Assembly: GCA_026989685.1 (NCBI GenBank) | Contig: JALSIV010000027.1 | Coordinates: 1-32,886 of the forward strand | Direction: 5' to 3' | Length of the DNA: 32,886 nucleotides | DNA from: Pirellulaceae bacterium | Lineage (GTDB): Bacteria; Planctomycetota; Planctomycetia; Pirellulales; Pirellulaceae | Shown: piece by piece, positions 8,062 through 16,517 of the stretch | Layout: each line of letters begins with the position of its first letter | How positions within the stretch are numbered: position 1 is the first letter of the stretch | Notes under the pieces: model-generated | The model's input: only the letters and a program-made list of their open reading frames with translations | What the model was told of the DNA's origin: nothing | Databases searched by the model: none | Position numbers and translations under genes: made by a program

Positions 8062-9237
8062 ATGTGGCATCTGGCTTGGCGGCATGTCGTGTATTACCGC
8101 GGGCAGACCCTATTGTTGGTAGCGGCGATCGCGCTGGCCGGTTATTTGCCGATCGCGACGGAGTTGCTGCTGCGGCGGCTTCAGCACGATTTGCGCTCGC
8201 GAGCCGATGCGACGCCGCTGGTAGTCGGCAAGCTGGGCAGCCGCACCGATTTGATGCTGCACGCCCTCTACTTCACGGCGAAGGCTCCCGGCAGGATCCC
8301 GTTCGGGACGATGGAGACCGTGACGGCCGACGGGTATGCTCGAGCCATTCCGCTGGCCGCGGTGCATACGGCGAAGCGCGTTTCGCTCGTAGGTACGTCG
8401 CTCGATTATTTCGAGTACCGTCGGCTGCGCGTCTCGAGCGGTAGGACGTTCGGCCGGCTGGGCGAGTGTGTGGTGGGAGCGAGTGTCGCCCGGCGACTGG
8501 GATTGTCCCCGGGCGATTCGCTGTTGACCGATACCGAGAGTTTCGTCGAGCTGACCCGGTACCCGCTCAAACTCCATGTCGTCGGAGTACTGGCCGCGGC
8601 TGGAACGCCCGACGATGACGCAGTCTTTTGCGATATCAAGACCGTCTGGGTCATCGAGGGGATCGGGCACGGCCACCAGGACTTGGGCGGCGTCGACGAG
8701 CCCGGCGTGGTGCTGGAGCGAACCGAGAATGCCGTGACGGCCGGCGCTGCACTCAAGCAGTATTTGGAAATCACTCCCGAAAACGAAGCCTCGTTTCACT
8801 TCCACGGGAACATGCGGGATTTCCCCATTACGGCGGTCATCTTGATTCCTCGAGACGAAAAATCGGAGACCATTCTGTTGGGGCGATGGCACGAGTCGGA
8901 CGAGTTTCAGGTCATCGAGCCGGATCGTGTCGTCGAATTGCTACTCGGTACGGTGTTTCAGATCAAGCACTTGCTGGATTTGGCCGCCGTTTTCGTGGCG
9001 GTGTCGACGGGACTGTTGATTGCGTTGGTCGTGTTGTTGAGCCTCCGTTTGCGAGCTGCCGAGATGGCGACGCTGTTCAAGCTGGGGTGCCGTCGAGCCA
9101 CCACGGCGCGGCTGATTTCGGCCGAGTTGCTGATCGTGACGGGATTGTCGTGTGCCGTGCTGGTCGTCATGCTGGGGACAACGTGGCTGGTAGGGCCTTC
9201 GTTGTTACGCTGGTGGATCGTGAGTGGCGGAGTATAG
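8062..9237 (+). CDS. FtsX/MacB-type ABC permease, short form
   Basis: A 391-residue membrane protein with the MacB-like plan: one N-terminal helix (about 17-37), a large extracytoplasmic domain (about 40-300), then C-terminal helices. I can see only two of the usual three C-terminal segments (about 304-328 and 351-376). The protein stops at WWIVSGGV where a fourth helix would normally follow. The loop AAEMATLFKLGCRR between them is the typical coupling-helix region of FtsX-like permeases. It starts at an ATG 4 bases after the ATPase stop, so the two are translationally coupled. Family members use ATP to drive lipoprotein or substrate movement in the envelope rather than classical uptake. The missing last helix may be a real short form or a truncation. 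Confidence 0.82.
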   Translation: MWHLAWRHVVYYRGQTLLLVAAIALAGYLPIATELLLRRLQHDLRSRADATPLVVGKLGSRTDLMLHALYFTAKAPGRIPFGTMETVTADGYARAIPLAAVHTAKRVSLVGTSLDYFEYRRLRVSSGRTFGRLGECVVGASVARRLGLSPGDSLLTDTESFVELTRYPLKLHVVGVLAAAGTPDDDAVFCDIKTVWVIEGIGHGHQDLGGVDEPGVVLERTENAVTAGAALKQYLEITPENEASFHFHGNMRDFPITAVILIPRDEKSETILLGRWHESDEFQVIEPDRVVELLLGTVFQIKHLLDLAAVFVAVSTGLLIALVVLLSLRLRAAEMATLFKLGCRRATTARLISAELLIVTGLSCAVLVVMLGTTWLVGPSLLRWWIVSGGV

Positions 9238-9273
9238 ATCGTGTTCTTGTCGGGGCGATTGGCTGCGAGTGCT

Positions 9274-9298
9274 CACCAAGACGCGGAGACACGGAGGC
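9274..9298 (+). repeat. Possible copy of a dispersed GGAGACACGGAGG-type repeat
   Basis: This is a short purine-biased stretch with internal ACGCGGAG/ACACGGAG periodicity, in the 93-base gap between the permease and the ZnuA-like gene. Sequences of this kind (ACCAAGACACGGAGACACGGAGG-like) recur in intergenic regions of many environmental bacterial genomes. Only one copy is visible here, so the assignment is tentative. Confidence 0.3.
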
Positions 9299-9330
9299 AT
9301 AACGAAACGGAAGAGTCGGAGAAGACTGGG

Positions 9331-10317
9331 ATGATGTGGCTAGTCCGTTGGATGTGGAGGGAGAGTTGGTTCTCCAATCGCTGCATTGTGGCAAGTGCGC
9401 TGATCGCTGCCCTTTGTCTGACACTTGGGTGTCGTTCCCGTGACGGGGGACCGGACGCCGCGGGCACTCGAACGCGTCGCGTTTTCGCGGCTCATCGAGG
9501 CATCGCGTACTTCGCCCGCCGGATGGGAGGCGCCGACGTGGACGTTTGGTTTCCCGTTCCACCCGGCACGGATCCGCAGCACTGGCGTCCCTCCGCGGAA
9601 GAGCTTCGACAGATCCAGGCCTGCCGGCTCATTCTGCTGGATTATCCCGGCTACTCACCCTGGGTCACCACGTCGGCGCTGCCGCTGACGCGGGCAGTCG
9701 ATACGACGCGGCCCCTGAGGGATCGGCTGATCCGCCTGGAGGGCGCTGTGACGCACCGCCACGGCCCCGGCGGTACGCATACGCATGCGGGCTATGCTCC
9801 CGGAGCGTGGCTCGATCCCGACCTGGCTCGGCTGCAGGCCCAAGCTGTCCGCTCGGCGCTGGGAAAGGCGTTTCCTGAGCGACAAGAGGGATTCGAGAGC
9901 CGATTCCAGCGACTCGCAGATGAGTTGGACCAATGGCGCCGCGAATTGGAGCAGTTGGCCAAACGGACGCGCGGCACTCCGCTGTTGGCGTCTCATCCGG
10001 TCTACGACTATTTGGCGCGGCGCGGCGGGTGGCCGATTCAGAGCGTTCACTTCGAGCCGAATCAGATGCCCAGCGAGGAGGAGTGGCAGAAACTGTGGAC
10101 GCTGCAGCAGCAGAGCGGCGCTCGTGTGATGCTGTGGGAGGATACTCCCATCGAGGCGATCCGCCGGAAGCTGGCCGAGCGGGAGATCACTGTCGTGGTG
10201 TATCGACTCCTGGATCGACGCGCTGCCGATGACAACGGCGCGGAGGAGACGAGGGATTGGGTGGAGATGATGCGTGCGAACGTGAGGCGGTTGGCGGATG
10301 CCCTACCAGCTCGATAG
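9331..10317 (+). CDS. ZnuA/TroA-like metal-binding lipoprotein
   Basis: A 328-residue protein with a lipoprotein signal: the hydrophobic stretch ends LTLGC, with Cys34 as the lipidated residue. The body matches the cluster 9 (ZnuA/TroA) substrate-binding family. It shows DPQHWRPSAEELRQI with the first-ligand His84, a short His-rich loop (His142, 144, 150, 152), WLDP (160-163) and SHPVYDYLARRGG with His222. The second canonical ligand, the His of DPHxWLDP, is Gly158 here, so the metal site is altered or the loop histidines stand in. The start ATG 9331 has GGAG 9 bases upstream; an in-frame GTG at 9241 would add 30 polar residues that spoil the signal. It is the third gene of an operon with a MacB-type permease, an unusual partner. 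The 3' end overlaps the convergent glutaminyl cyclase by 15 bases. Confidence 0.82.
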   Translation: MMWLVRWMWRESWFSNRCIVASALIAALCLTLGCRSRDGGPDAAGTRTRRVFAAHRGIAYFARRMGGADVDVWFPVPPGTDPQHWRPSAEELRQIQACRLILLDYPGYSPWVTTSALPLTRAVDTTRPLRDRLIRLEGAVTHRHGPGGTHTHAGYAPGAWLDPDLARLQAQAVRSALGKAFPERQEGFESRFQRLADELDQWRRELEQLAKRTRGTPLLASHPVYDYLARRGGWPIQSVHFEPNQMPSEEEWQKLWTLQQQSGARVMLWEDTPIEAIRRKLAEREITVVVYRLLDRRAADDNGAEETRDWVEMMRANVRRLADALPAR

Positions 10318-11163
10318 CCGGATTTCGTAGAGACGCGGCCAGTTCTTGCCGGTGACGAACAGGCGTTTTGTTTGCGGGTCGTAGGCGATACCGTTGAGTA
10401 CGGCTTCGCGATCGTGCGATGGCCACAACTCCCGCAGGTCGATCCATCCTCGCACTTGCCCAGTGGCCGGGTCGATGGCGGCGATGCGGTCGCGGTACCA
10501 GATGTTGGCCAGTACGTATCCGTTGGCGAACTCCAGTTCGTTCAGCTTGCTCAGCGGGAACCGGCCGTCTCGAACCTTGATCTTTCGCACGACCTTGAAA
10601 TCACTCACCCGGCGGAATCGCAATGTCGATGAACCATCGCTGGTAATCAGATGGGTTCCATCGTAGGTGATTCCCCAACCTTGACCCTCATAGGAGATCT
10701 GCCGTGGATGATCCCAGTTTTCGATGTCATAGACCAGTGCTTTGCCGCTTTTCCAAGTGAGTTGATAGATCTTGTTGTTGGCGAGCGTAACGCCTTCTCC
10801 AAACAGAGTATCGGGAAGGGGGACGCGTTTGAGTATCTTGCCTGTTTCCAGTTTCACCTGCCTCAGTTCCGACTGCCCATACTTGCCGGTTCCTTCGATC
10901 AGCGTCCCCTGGTGCCAGGCCAGTCCCTGTGTGAACGCGTCGGGATCATGCGGAAAGCTGTCGATGATCTCGTGAGACCAGACGGGCGTGGCGGTTCTTC
11001 GCGGACGGTTTTTCCACCAGAGTCCCGCGCTGACCAGAGCGGCGGCCAGCAGGACGATCGTCGTCGTGCGGGAGAGAGTACGAGTGGAACCCGCGTTTGC
11101 GGGCTCCGCAGGTTGCTTACGCTCCGATCGACGTGTTTTTTCCTTGCGTCTTGACTTGGACAA
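10303..11163 (-). CDS. Glutaminyl-peptide cyclotransferase (plant/bacterial type)
   Basis: A 286-residue protein of the five-bladed beta-propeller glutamine cyclotransferase family, which turns N-terminal glutamine of peptides into pyroglutamate. Conserved blocks are FPHDPDAFTQGL (residues about 70-81), EGTGKYGQSELRQV (about 90-103, Glu90 being the likely catalytic acid), LFGEGVT, and near the end LNGIAYDP and LFVTGKNWP. A basic N-terminus precedes one membrane helix (about 34-50), which suggests a signal anchor with the enzyme outside the cytoplasm. I place the start at a TTG (11163-11161) because a perfect AGGAG stands 8 bases upstream. The frame stays open far beyond, but only as the antisense of eboE. 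It is divergent from eboE and converges with the ZnuA-like gene. Confidence 0.88.
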   Translation of the reverse strand: MSKSRRKEKTRRSERKQPAEPANAGSTRTLSRTTTIVLLAAALVSAGLWWKNRPRRTATPVWSHEIIDSFPHDPDAFTQGLAWHQGTLIEGTGKYGQSELRQVKLETGKILKRVPLPDTLFGEGVTLANNKIYQLTWKSGKALVYDIENWDHPRQISYEGQGWGITYDGTHLITSDGSSTLRFRRVSDFKVVRKIKVRDGRFPLSKLNELEFANGYVLANIWYRDRIAAIDPATGQVRGWIDLRELWPSHDREAVLNGIAYDPQTKRLFVTGKNWPRLYEIRLSSW

Positions 11164-11373
11164 TCGGCAGTCTCCTATGGTGTGCGCGGTTGACAGCTCC
11201 AGTCGCCGTCCTATCGTAACCCGGCGATATGGCGAAGGGAACTCGATCGGCGCTCGGGAGCGCACAGCGGTGCCAAGCGCTGTATGGATCAATCCGTGGT
11301 GTCGGGGCTTGCGCCGGCCGTGTATAACGGAAGCGTGCTGGAATATGCTAGCGAAATGGAGGCCGATACGACC

Positions 11374-12537
11374 ATGCATGACCGGCTGGCCTATTGCACG
11401 AACGTCCATCCCGGCAGCAATTTGGAGATGACGCGCGAAGCCTTGCAGACTTACGCCTGTGCGGTGAAGGCTAAGTATGCGCCCGAGCATCCGATGGGGA
11501 TCGGACTGTGGTTGTCGGCCGCAACGGCGCGCGAGCTGGTGTCGCAGCCGGATCGACTCGAGGAATTCGCTGCATGGCTTGCCGAGCAGGGATTGGTGCC
11601 CTGCACGTTCAATGGGTTTCCGTTTGGCGACTTTCATCAACCTGTGGTCAAACATCGAGTCTACCAGCCGGCATGGTGGGAGGAGACTCGAGCCGAGTAC
11701 ACGGGCAATCTGGCGAGAATCCTCGATGCACTGCTTCCTCCGGGTGCCAGCGGTACGATCTCCACATTGCCGATCGGATGGCCCGATCGCACCGATCCGG
11801 TGGAACATCTGCGGTCGGCAGCTCAGCGGCTTGAGGACGCCGTCCAGCTTCTGCACGAGCTGAGCGATCAACGAGGGCGCCGCATCATCTTGTGCCTCGA
11901 GCCGGAACCGGGGTGTATTCTCCAGTCGAGCCGTGACGTGGTCGACTTCTTTCAGACGTATTTGTGGTCGCGGCGCGAACGCTCGTGGTGGAGCCGCCAT
12001 TTGGGAGTGTGCCACGACATCTGCCACAGCGCAGTGATGTTCGAGGATCAGCACGAGGCTCTGCGCACCTACCGGGAAGCCGATATCCCCATCGGCAAGG
12101 TCCAGATTTCATCGGCCGTGCGGATGTGGTTGGAGGGGATTCCGCGCGAGCACCGCCAGGCGGCTCGGGACGAACTGGCCGCGTTTGCCGAGCCCCGCTA
12201 TCTCCACCAGACGGTGTGGCGAAGTGAGGCGAGCGAGACACGTTTCTTCGAGGATTTGCCCGATGCTCTGGCCGAGCCGGACGGCCTGGAGCAGATCGAG
12301 TGGCGCATCCATTTCCACGTTCCCATTTTCCTCAAGCAGATCGGCCACGTGGAGACGACTCAGGACGAGATCGGGAGATTTCTGGGCGAACTGGGCAAAG
12401 ACGAGGTGCTGCATTTCGAAGTGGAAACCTATGCTTGGTCGGTACTTCCTGACGAGTTGAAGGGAATCGAACTGGCCGATGGGATCGCTCGAGAAATGGC
12501 CTGGGCGGCCGTCCATCTGTTCCATAAGACGTTATAA
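11374..12537 (+). CDS. eboE: EboE-like TIM-barrel protein
   Basis: A 387-residue protein resembling EboE, the xylose-isomerase-like TIM-barrel member of the Ebo metabolite-traffic gene set found in cyanobacteria, other bacteria and some algae. Recognisable features are the N-terminal YCTNVHPG (residues 8-14), FNGFPFGDFH (about 79-88), LEPEPG with Glu176 and Glu178, and CHDICHSAV with His214 and Asp215; the last two are plausible metal ligands at barrel strand ends. The biochemical reaction of EboE is not established. The start ATG 11374 has GGAGG 11 bases upstream and gives the family's usual N-terminus; ATG 11356 and 11284 are in-frame alternatives. None of eboA-D or eboF is in this window, so this copy stands alone here. 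Confidence 0.8.
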   Translation: MHDRLAYCTNVHPGSNLEMTREALQTYACAVKAKYAPEHPMGIGLWLSAATARELVSQPDRLEEFAAWLAEQGLVPCTFNGFPFGDFHQPVVKHRVYQPAWWEETRAEYTGNLARILDALLPPGASGTISTLPIGWPDRTDPVEHLRSAAQRLEDAVQLLHELSDQRGRRIILCLEPEPGCILQSSRDVVDFFQTYLWSRRERSWWSRHLGVCHDICHSAVMFEDQHEALRTYREADIPIGKVQISSAVRMWLEGIPREHRQAARDELAAFAEPRYLHQTVWRSEASETRFFEDLPDALAEPDGLEQIEWRIHFHVPIFLKQIGHVETTQDEIGRFLGELGKDEVLHFEVETYAWSVLPDELKGIELADGIAREMAWAAVHLFHKTL

Positions 12538-12662
12538 ACGGCGGAGCTTTCGATTACGAGTACCGGCTGGCGCCTGAGTACGAGTACGAATCGGGTGCGG
12601 TGGTTTTTGACACTCGGGCCTCGGCACCTAGAGAGTCGTTGCCATTTCAATTGTGACAATGG

Positions 12663-12698
12663 TGTGTCGGTTTGAAAAGATGTGTCGGTTCGAAAAGC
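12663..12698 (+). repeat. 18-bp tandem duplication
   Basis: Two adjacent 18-base units (12663-12680 and 12681-12698) share TGTGTCGGTT-GAAAAG and differ at two positions. They lie in non-coding DNA downstream of eboE. Confidence 0.75.
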
Positions 12699-12871
12699 AG
12701 GGTGGTTCGTAAGTTGCGTGCGCCCTGTATTCGTGTTCGGCATGGCGGTACTCGGGCTCTCTCATCGGCTCTCGTTGGATCGTCGGTCTCAGATGGTCTG
12801 AGGGGGATTTTCAGTGTGAGCGAGGGTTCTCCGCCCCCTTCGGAAAGCCTGGCAAGACGCCGCCCGATCGC

Positions 12872-12913
12872 TGCAATATCCTGTCAGCCAAGTGCAATAT
12901 CCTGTCTGCCAAG
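12872..12913 (+). repeat. 21-bp tandem duplication
   Basis: Two adjacent 21-base units (12872-12892 and 12893-12913), each beginning TGCAATATCCTGTC and ending GCCAAG, differ at one base. They lie in non-coding DNA about 140 bases upstream of the promoter of the DUF1592 operon. Confidence 0.85.
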
Positions 12914-13047
12914 TGCTTACGGAGCTGGACGGTTGTGCTTTGGACTTCTCCCCGAATCTCAAGGAACTTGAGTCTCTCGTTCCGAATCAGTTGATCCTGA
13001 CTGGGCGTGACCGCACCCCACCGCACCTTTGTGCCAGGGACTCCGCT

Positions 13048-13076
13048 TTGTCCCTTTTCGGATTCTCTGCTATAAT
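13048..13076 (+). promoter_or_regulatory. Sigma70-type promoter of the DUF1592 operon
   Basis: TTGTCC (13048-13053), a 17-base spacer, and a perfect TATAAT (13071-13076). The expected transcript start, around 13083, lies about 150 bases before the ATG of the DUF1592 gene. The exact -10 box and standard spacing are strong in this GC-rich DNA. Confidence 0.6.
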
Positions 13077-13231
13077 CAGGCGGTATTGATGCAACGGCAA
13101 CGCACCCGCCGAAGTGGCGTGTAACCCCGCACCACGGATTTCCCTCCGCCTCGCCCGCACTCCGGTCCGTCCCGCAGTGCGCGGGGTTGCATACCGGTGA
13201 GCCCTTTCTTTCTCGCCTAGCTCGGACTGTC

Positions 13232-15130
13232 ATGACATCACCCCGTCGCCCTTCTGCCTGGAGAATCTCCCTTACCGCCGGCTGGTTGGTTGCGGCAACG
13301 TTGCTGTGTGGGTTTTCGGCGTCCTCTTCGACTTTTGCCGACGGTCCGGCCGAGTCGCCGGGGCGCCGGTTGCTGGAGAGGTTTTGCGGGGACTGCCATT
13401 TCGGAGAAGGGTCCGAGGGCGGGCTCGATTTCGAGAAGATGATGGCGTCTCCCAAGGTCGACCCGTTCATCGGGCCGTGGGAGAAGTCGTACAACATGGT
13501 GCGAGCCGCGTTGATGCCACCGGCGTCGGAGGACCAGCCGACGCCCCGGCAGCGGAGAGAGATTGCCGCATGGATCGACGCTCGATTACGGCAACTCGAT
13601 TGCACGGTCAAGCGTCCGGGACGGGTCACCATTCGTCGGCTCAATCGCACCGAATACAACCGGACGATCGCCGACTTGGTGGGGATCGACTTTCACCCGG
13701 CGGACGATTTTCCCGCGGATGACGTTGGCTACGGGTTCGACAACATCGGCGACGTATTGACTCTTCCGCCGATGCTGATGGAGAAATATCTTCGAGCAGC
13801 CGAGGAGATCGTGAGGCGCACGATGGAAGATCCCCAGGCGCGTCGCAGGATCGTCTTTTGCCGCCCCGGCCCGGAGCTTTCACCGGAGGAGTGCCTGAAG
13901 CGGATCTTGCGGCGTTTTGCCACTCGAGCCTACCGGCGGCCGGTTCGAGACGACGAACTGCAGCGGTTGGTGGAGCTGGTGCAGCGGGCCCGCAAGGGTG
14001 GCGCCACTCCGAAAGACGCCTTGTCGGTGGCCTTGCAGGCGGTCTTGGTGTCGCCTCATTTTCTCTTCCGAGTCGAACGCGATCCGCCCGCCGATGATCC
14101 GGACGGCATTCGCCCGCTGAACGACTACGAAATCGCGTCGCGGCTATCGTATTTTCTCTGGAGCACGATGCCGGATGAGCGGTTGTTCGAGTTGGCGAGT
14201 CAGGGCAAGCTTCGCGATCGCGATACCTTGAAGAAAGAGGCTCGCCGCATGCTGGCGGACCCTCGGGCCGAAGCGCTGGTGCAGAACTTCGCGTCGCAAT
14301 GGCTGACGCTGGGGCGACTCGAGCGCGTCGAGCGGGATCCCGAGCGTTTTCCTGCGTTCAGTGACCAGTTGCGCCGGGATATGCTCGAAGAAACGCTGGC
14401 TTTGTTTCGGTACGTGATGCGCGACGACCGGAGCATCCTCGAGTTTCTCACGGCCGATTACACGTTCGTCAACGAGCGTCTGGCGCGGCACTATGGCATC
14501 GAGGGAGTACGGGGAGATGTCTTTCGGAAGGTCGCGCTGCCGCCGCAGCGCCGCGGAGTGGTGACTCATGCCAGCATTCTCACGGTGACGTCCAACCCCA
14601 CCCGCACGTCACCGGTTTCTCGAGGCAAATGGCTGATGGAGACGATCCTGGGGACGCCGCCTCCGCCTCCACCCGGCGATGCGGCTCCGTTGGCCGAAGG
14701 AAAAGGAGCCGAGTTGTTGGGATCTCTTCGGGAACGACTCGAGCAGCACCGAGCCGATCCGGAGTGTGCGACGTGCCACAAACAGATGGACGTGCTGGGA
14801 TTCGGACTGGAGAACTTCGACGCGATCGGAAGTTGGCGCGCCAAAGACGGTCGCTTTCCCATCGACGCGTCCGGGGAACTGCCCGGCGGGATTCGGTTTT
14901 CCGGACCGAGCGAGTTGATGATGGTATTGGCCGAGGCTCGCCGCGATGATTTCTGTCGTGGGTTTACGCGGAAGATGTTGACGTATGCGCTGGGGCGCGG
15001 CGTGGTGCCGGAGGACCGGTGCACATTGGAGCGGATCCGGGTCGAGCTGGAGCGAAGCGGATATCGGTTCAGCCGCCTGGTTGAGGCGATCGTGACCAGT
15101 GATCCGTTCTTATATCGCGCTGCCAAGTGA
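13232..15130 (+). CDS. Planctomycete cytochrome c protein (DUF1587/DUF1592/DUF1588/DUF1585)
   Basis: A 632-residue exported protein of a type abundant in planctomycetes. A signal peptide (hydrophobic about 13-30, cleavage near TFA/DG) is followed by a haem site CGDCH (Cys52, Cys55, His56). Then come a DUF1587 block (RRLNRTEYNRTIADL, DDVGYGFDNIGDVL), DUF1595/DUF1592 (YRRPVRDDEL, SRLSYFLWSTMPDE, ERLARHYGI), DUF1588 with a CATCHKQMD site and FGLENFDAIG, and DUF1585 at the C-terminus. The two CXXCH sites argue for covalently bound haem; an electron-transfer role outside the cytoplasm is inferred, and the substrate is unknown. ATG 13232 is chosen over a TTG at 13187 because it gives a normal signal peptide. 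It heads an operon with the DUF1552 and HEAT genes. Confidence 0.9.
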   Translation: MTSPRRPSAWRISLTAGWLVAATLLCGFSASSSTFADGPAESPGRRLLERFCGDCHFGEGSEGGLDFEKMMASPKVDPFIGPWEKSYNMVRAALMPPASEDQPTPRQRREIAAWIDARLRQLDCTVKRPGRVTIRRLNRTEYNRTIADLVGIDFHPADDFPADDVGYGFDNIGDVLTLPPMLMEKYLRAAEEIVRRTMEDPQARRRIVFCRPGPELSPEECLKRILRRFATRAYRRPVRDDELQRLVELVQRARKGGATPKDALSVALQAVLVSPHFLFRVERDPPADDPDGIRPLNDYEIASRLSYFLWSTMPDERLFELASQGKLRDRDTLKKEARRMLADPRAEALVQNFASQWLTLGRLERVERDPERFPAFSDQLRRDMLEETLALFRYVMRDDRSILEFLTADYTFVNERLARHYGIEGVRGDVFRKVALPPQRRGVVTHASILTVTSNPTRTSPVSRGKWLMETILGTPPPPPPGDAAPLAEGKGAELLGSLRERLEQHRADPECATCHKQMDVLGFGLENFDAIGSWRAKDGRFPIDASGELPGGIRFSGPSELMMVLAEARRDDFCRGFTRKMLTYALGRGVVPEDRCTLERIRVELERSGYRFSRLVEAIVTSDPFLYRAAK

Positions 15131-15176
15131 CTGGAGAACACGGACACGGGCAATCTCGGGATGGGGAGAGACTGAA

Positions 15177-16513
<1,337 letters not shown>

Positions 16514-16517
<4 letters not shown>

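Larger units (their letters stand above)
12538..13231. other. Intergenic region of about 690 bases with short tandem repeats
   Basis: No gene is recognised. The left part (about 12550-12590) has GAGTACGAGTACGA-like periodicity. Two short tandem duplications and one promoter, entered separately, are in it. A minus-strand open frame across about 12811-13093 has a helix-rich look, but it has no credible start and its repetitive part is explained by the 21-base tandem repeat. Confidence 0.5.

Noticed and set aside
12811-13093. Possible minus-strand small helical protein ahead of the DUF1592 gene
   Set aside because: The helical, repetitive stretch comes from the 21-bp tandem duplication; there is no ATG or ribosome site, and upstream the frame is antisense to the cytochrome gene.
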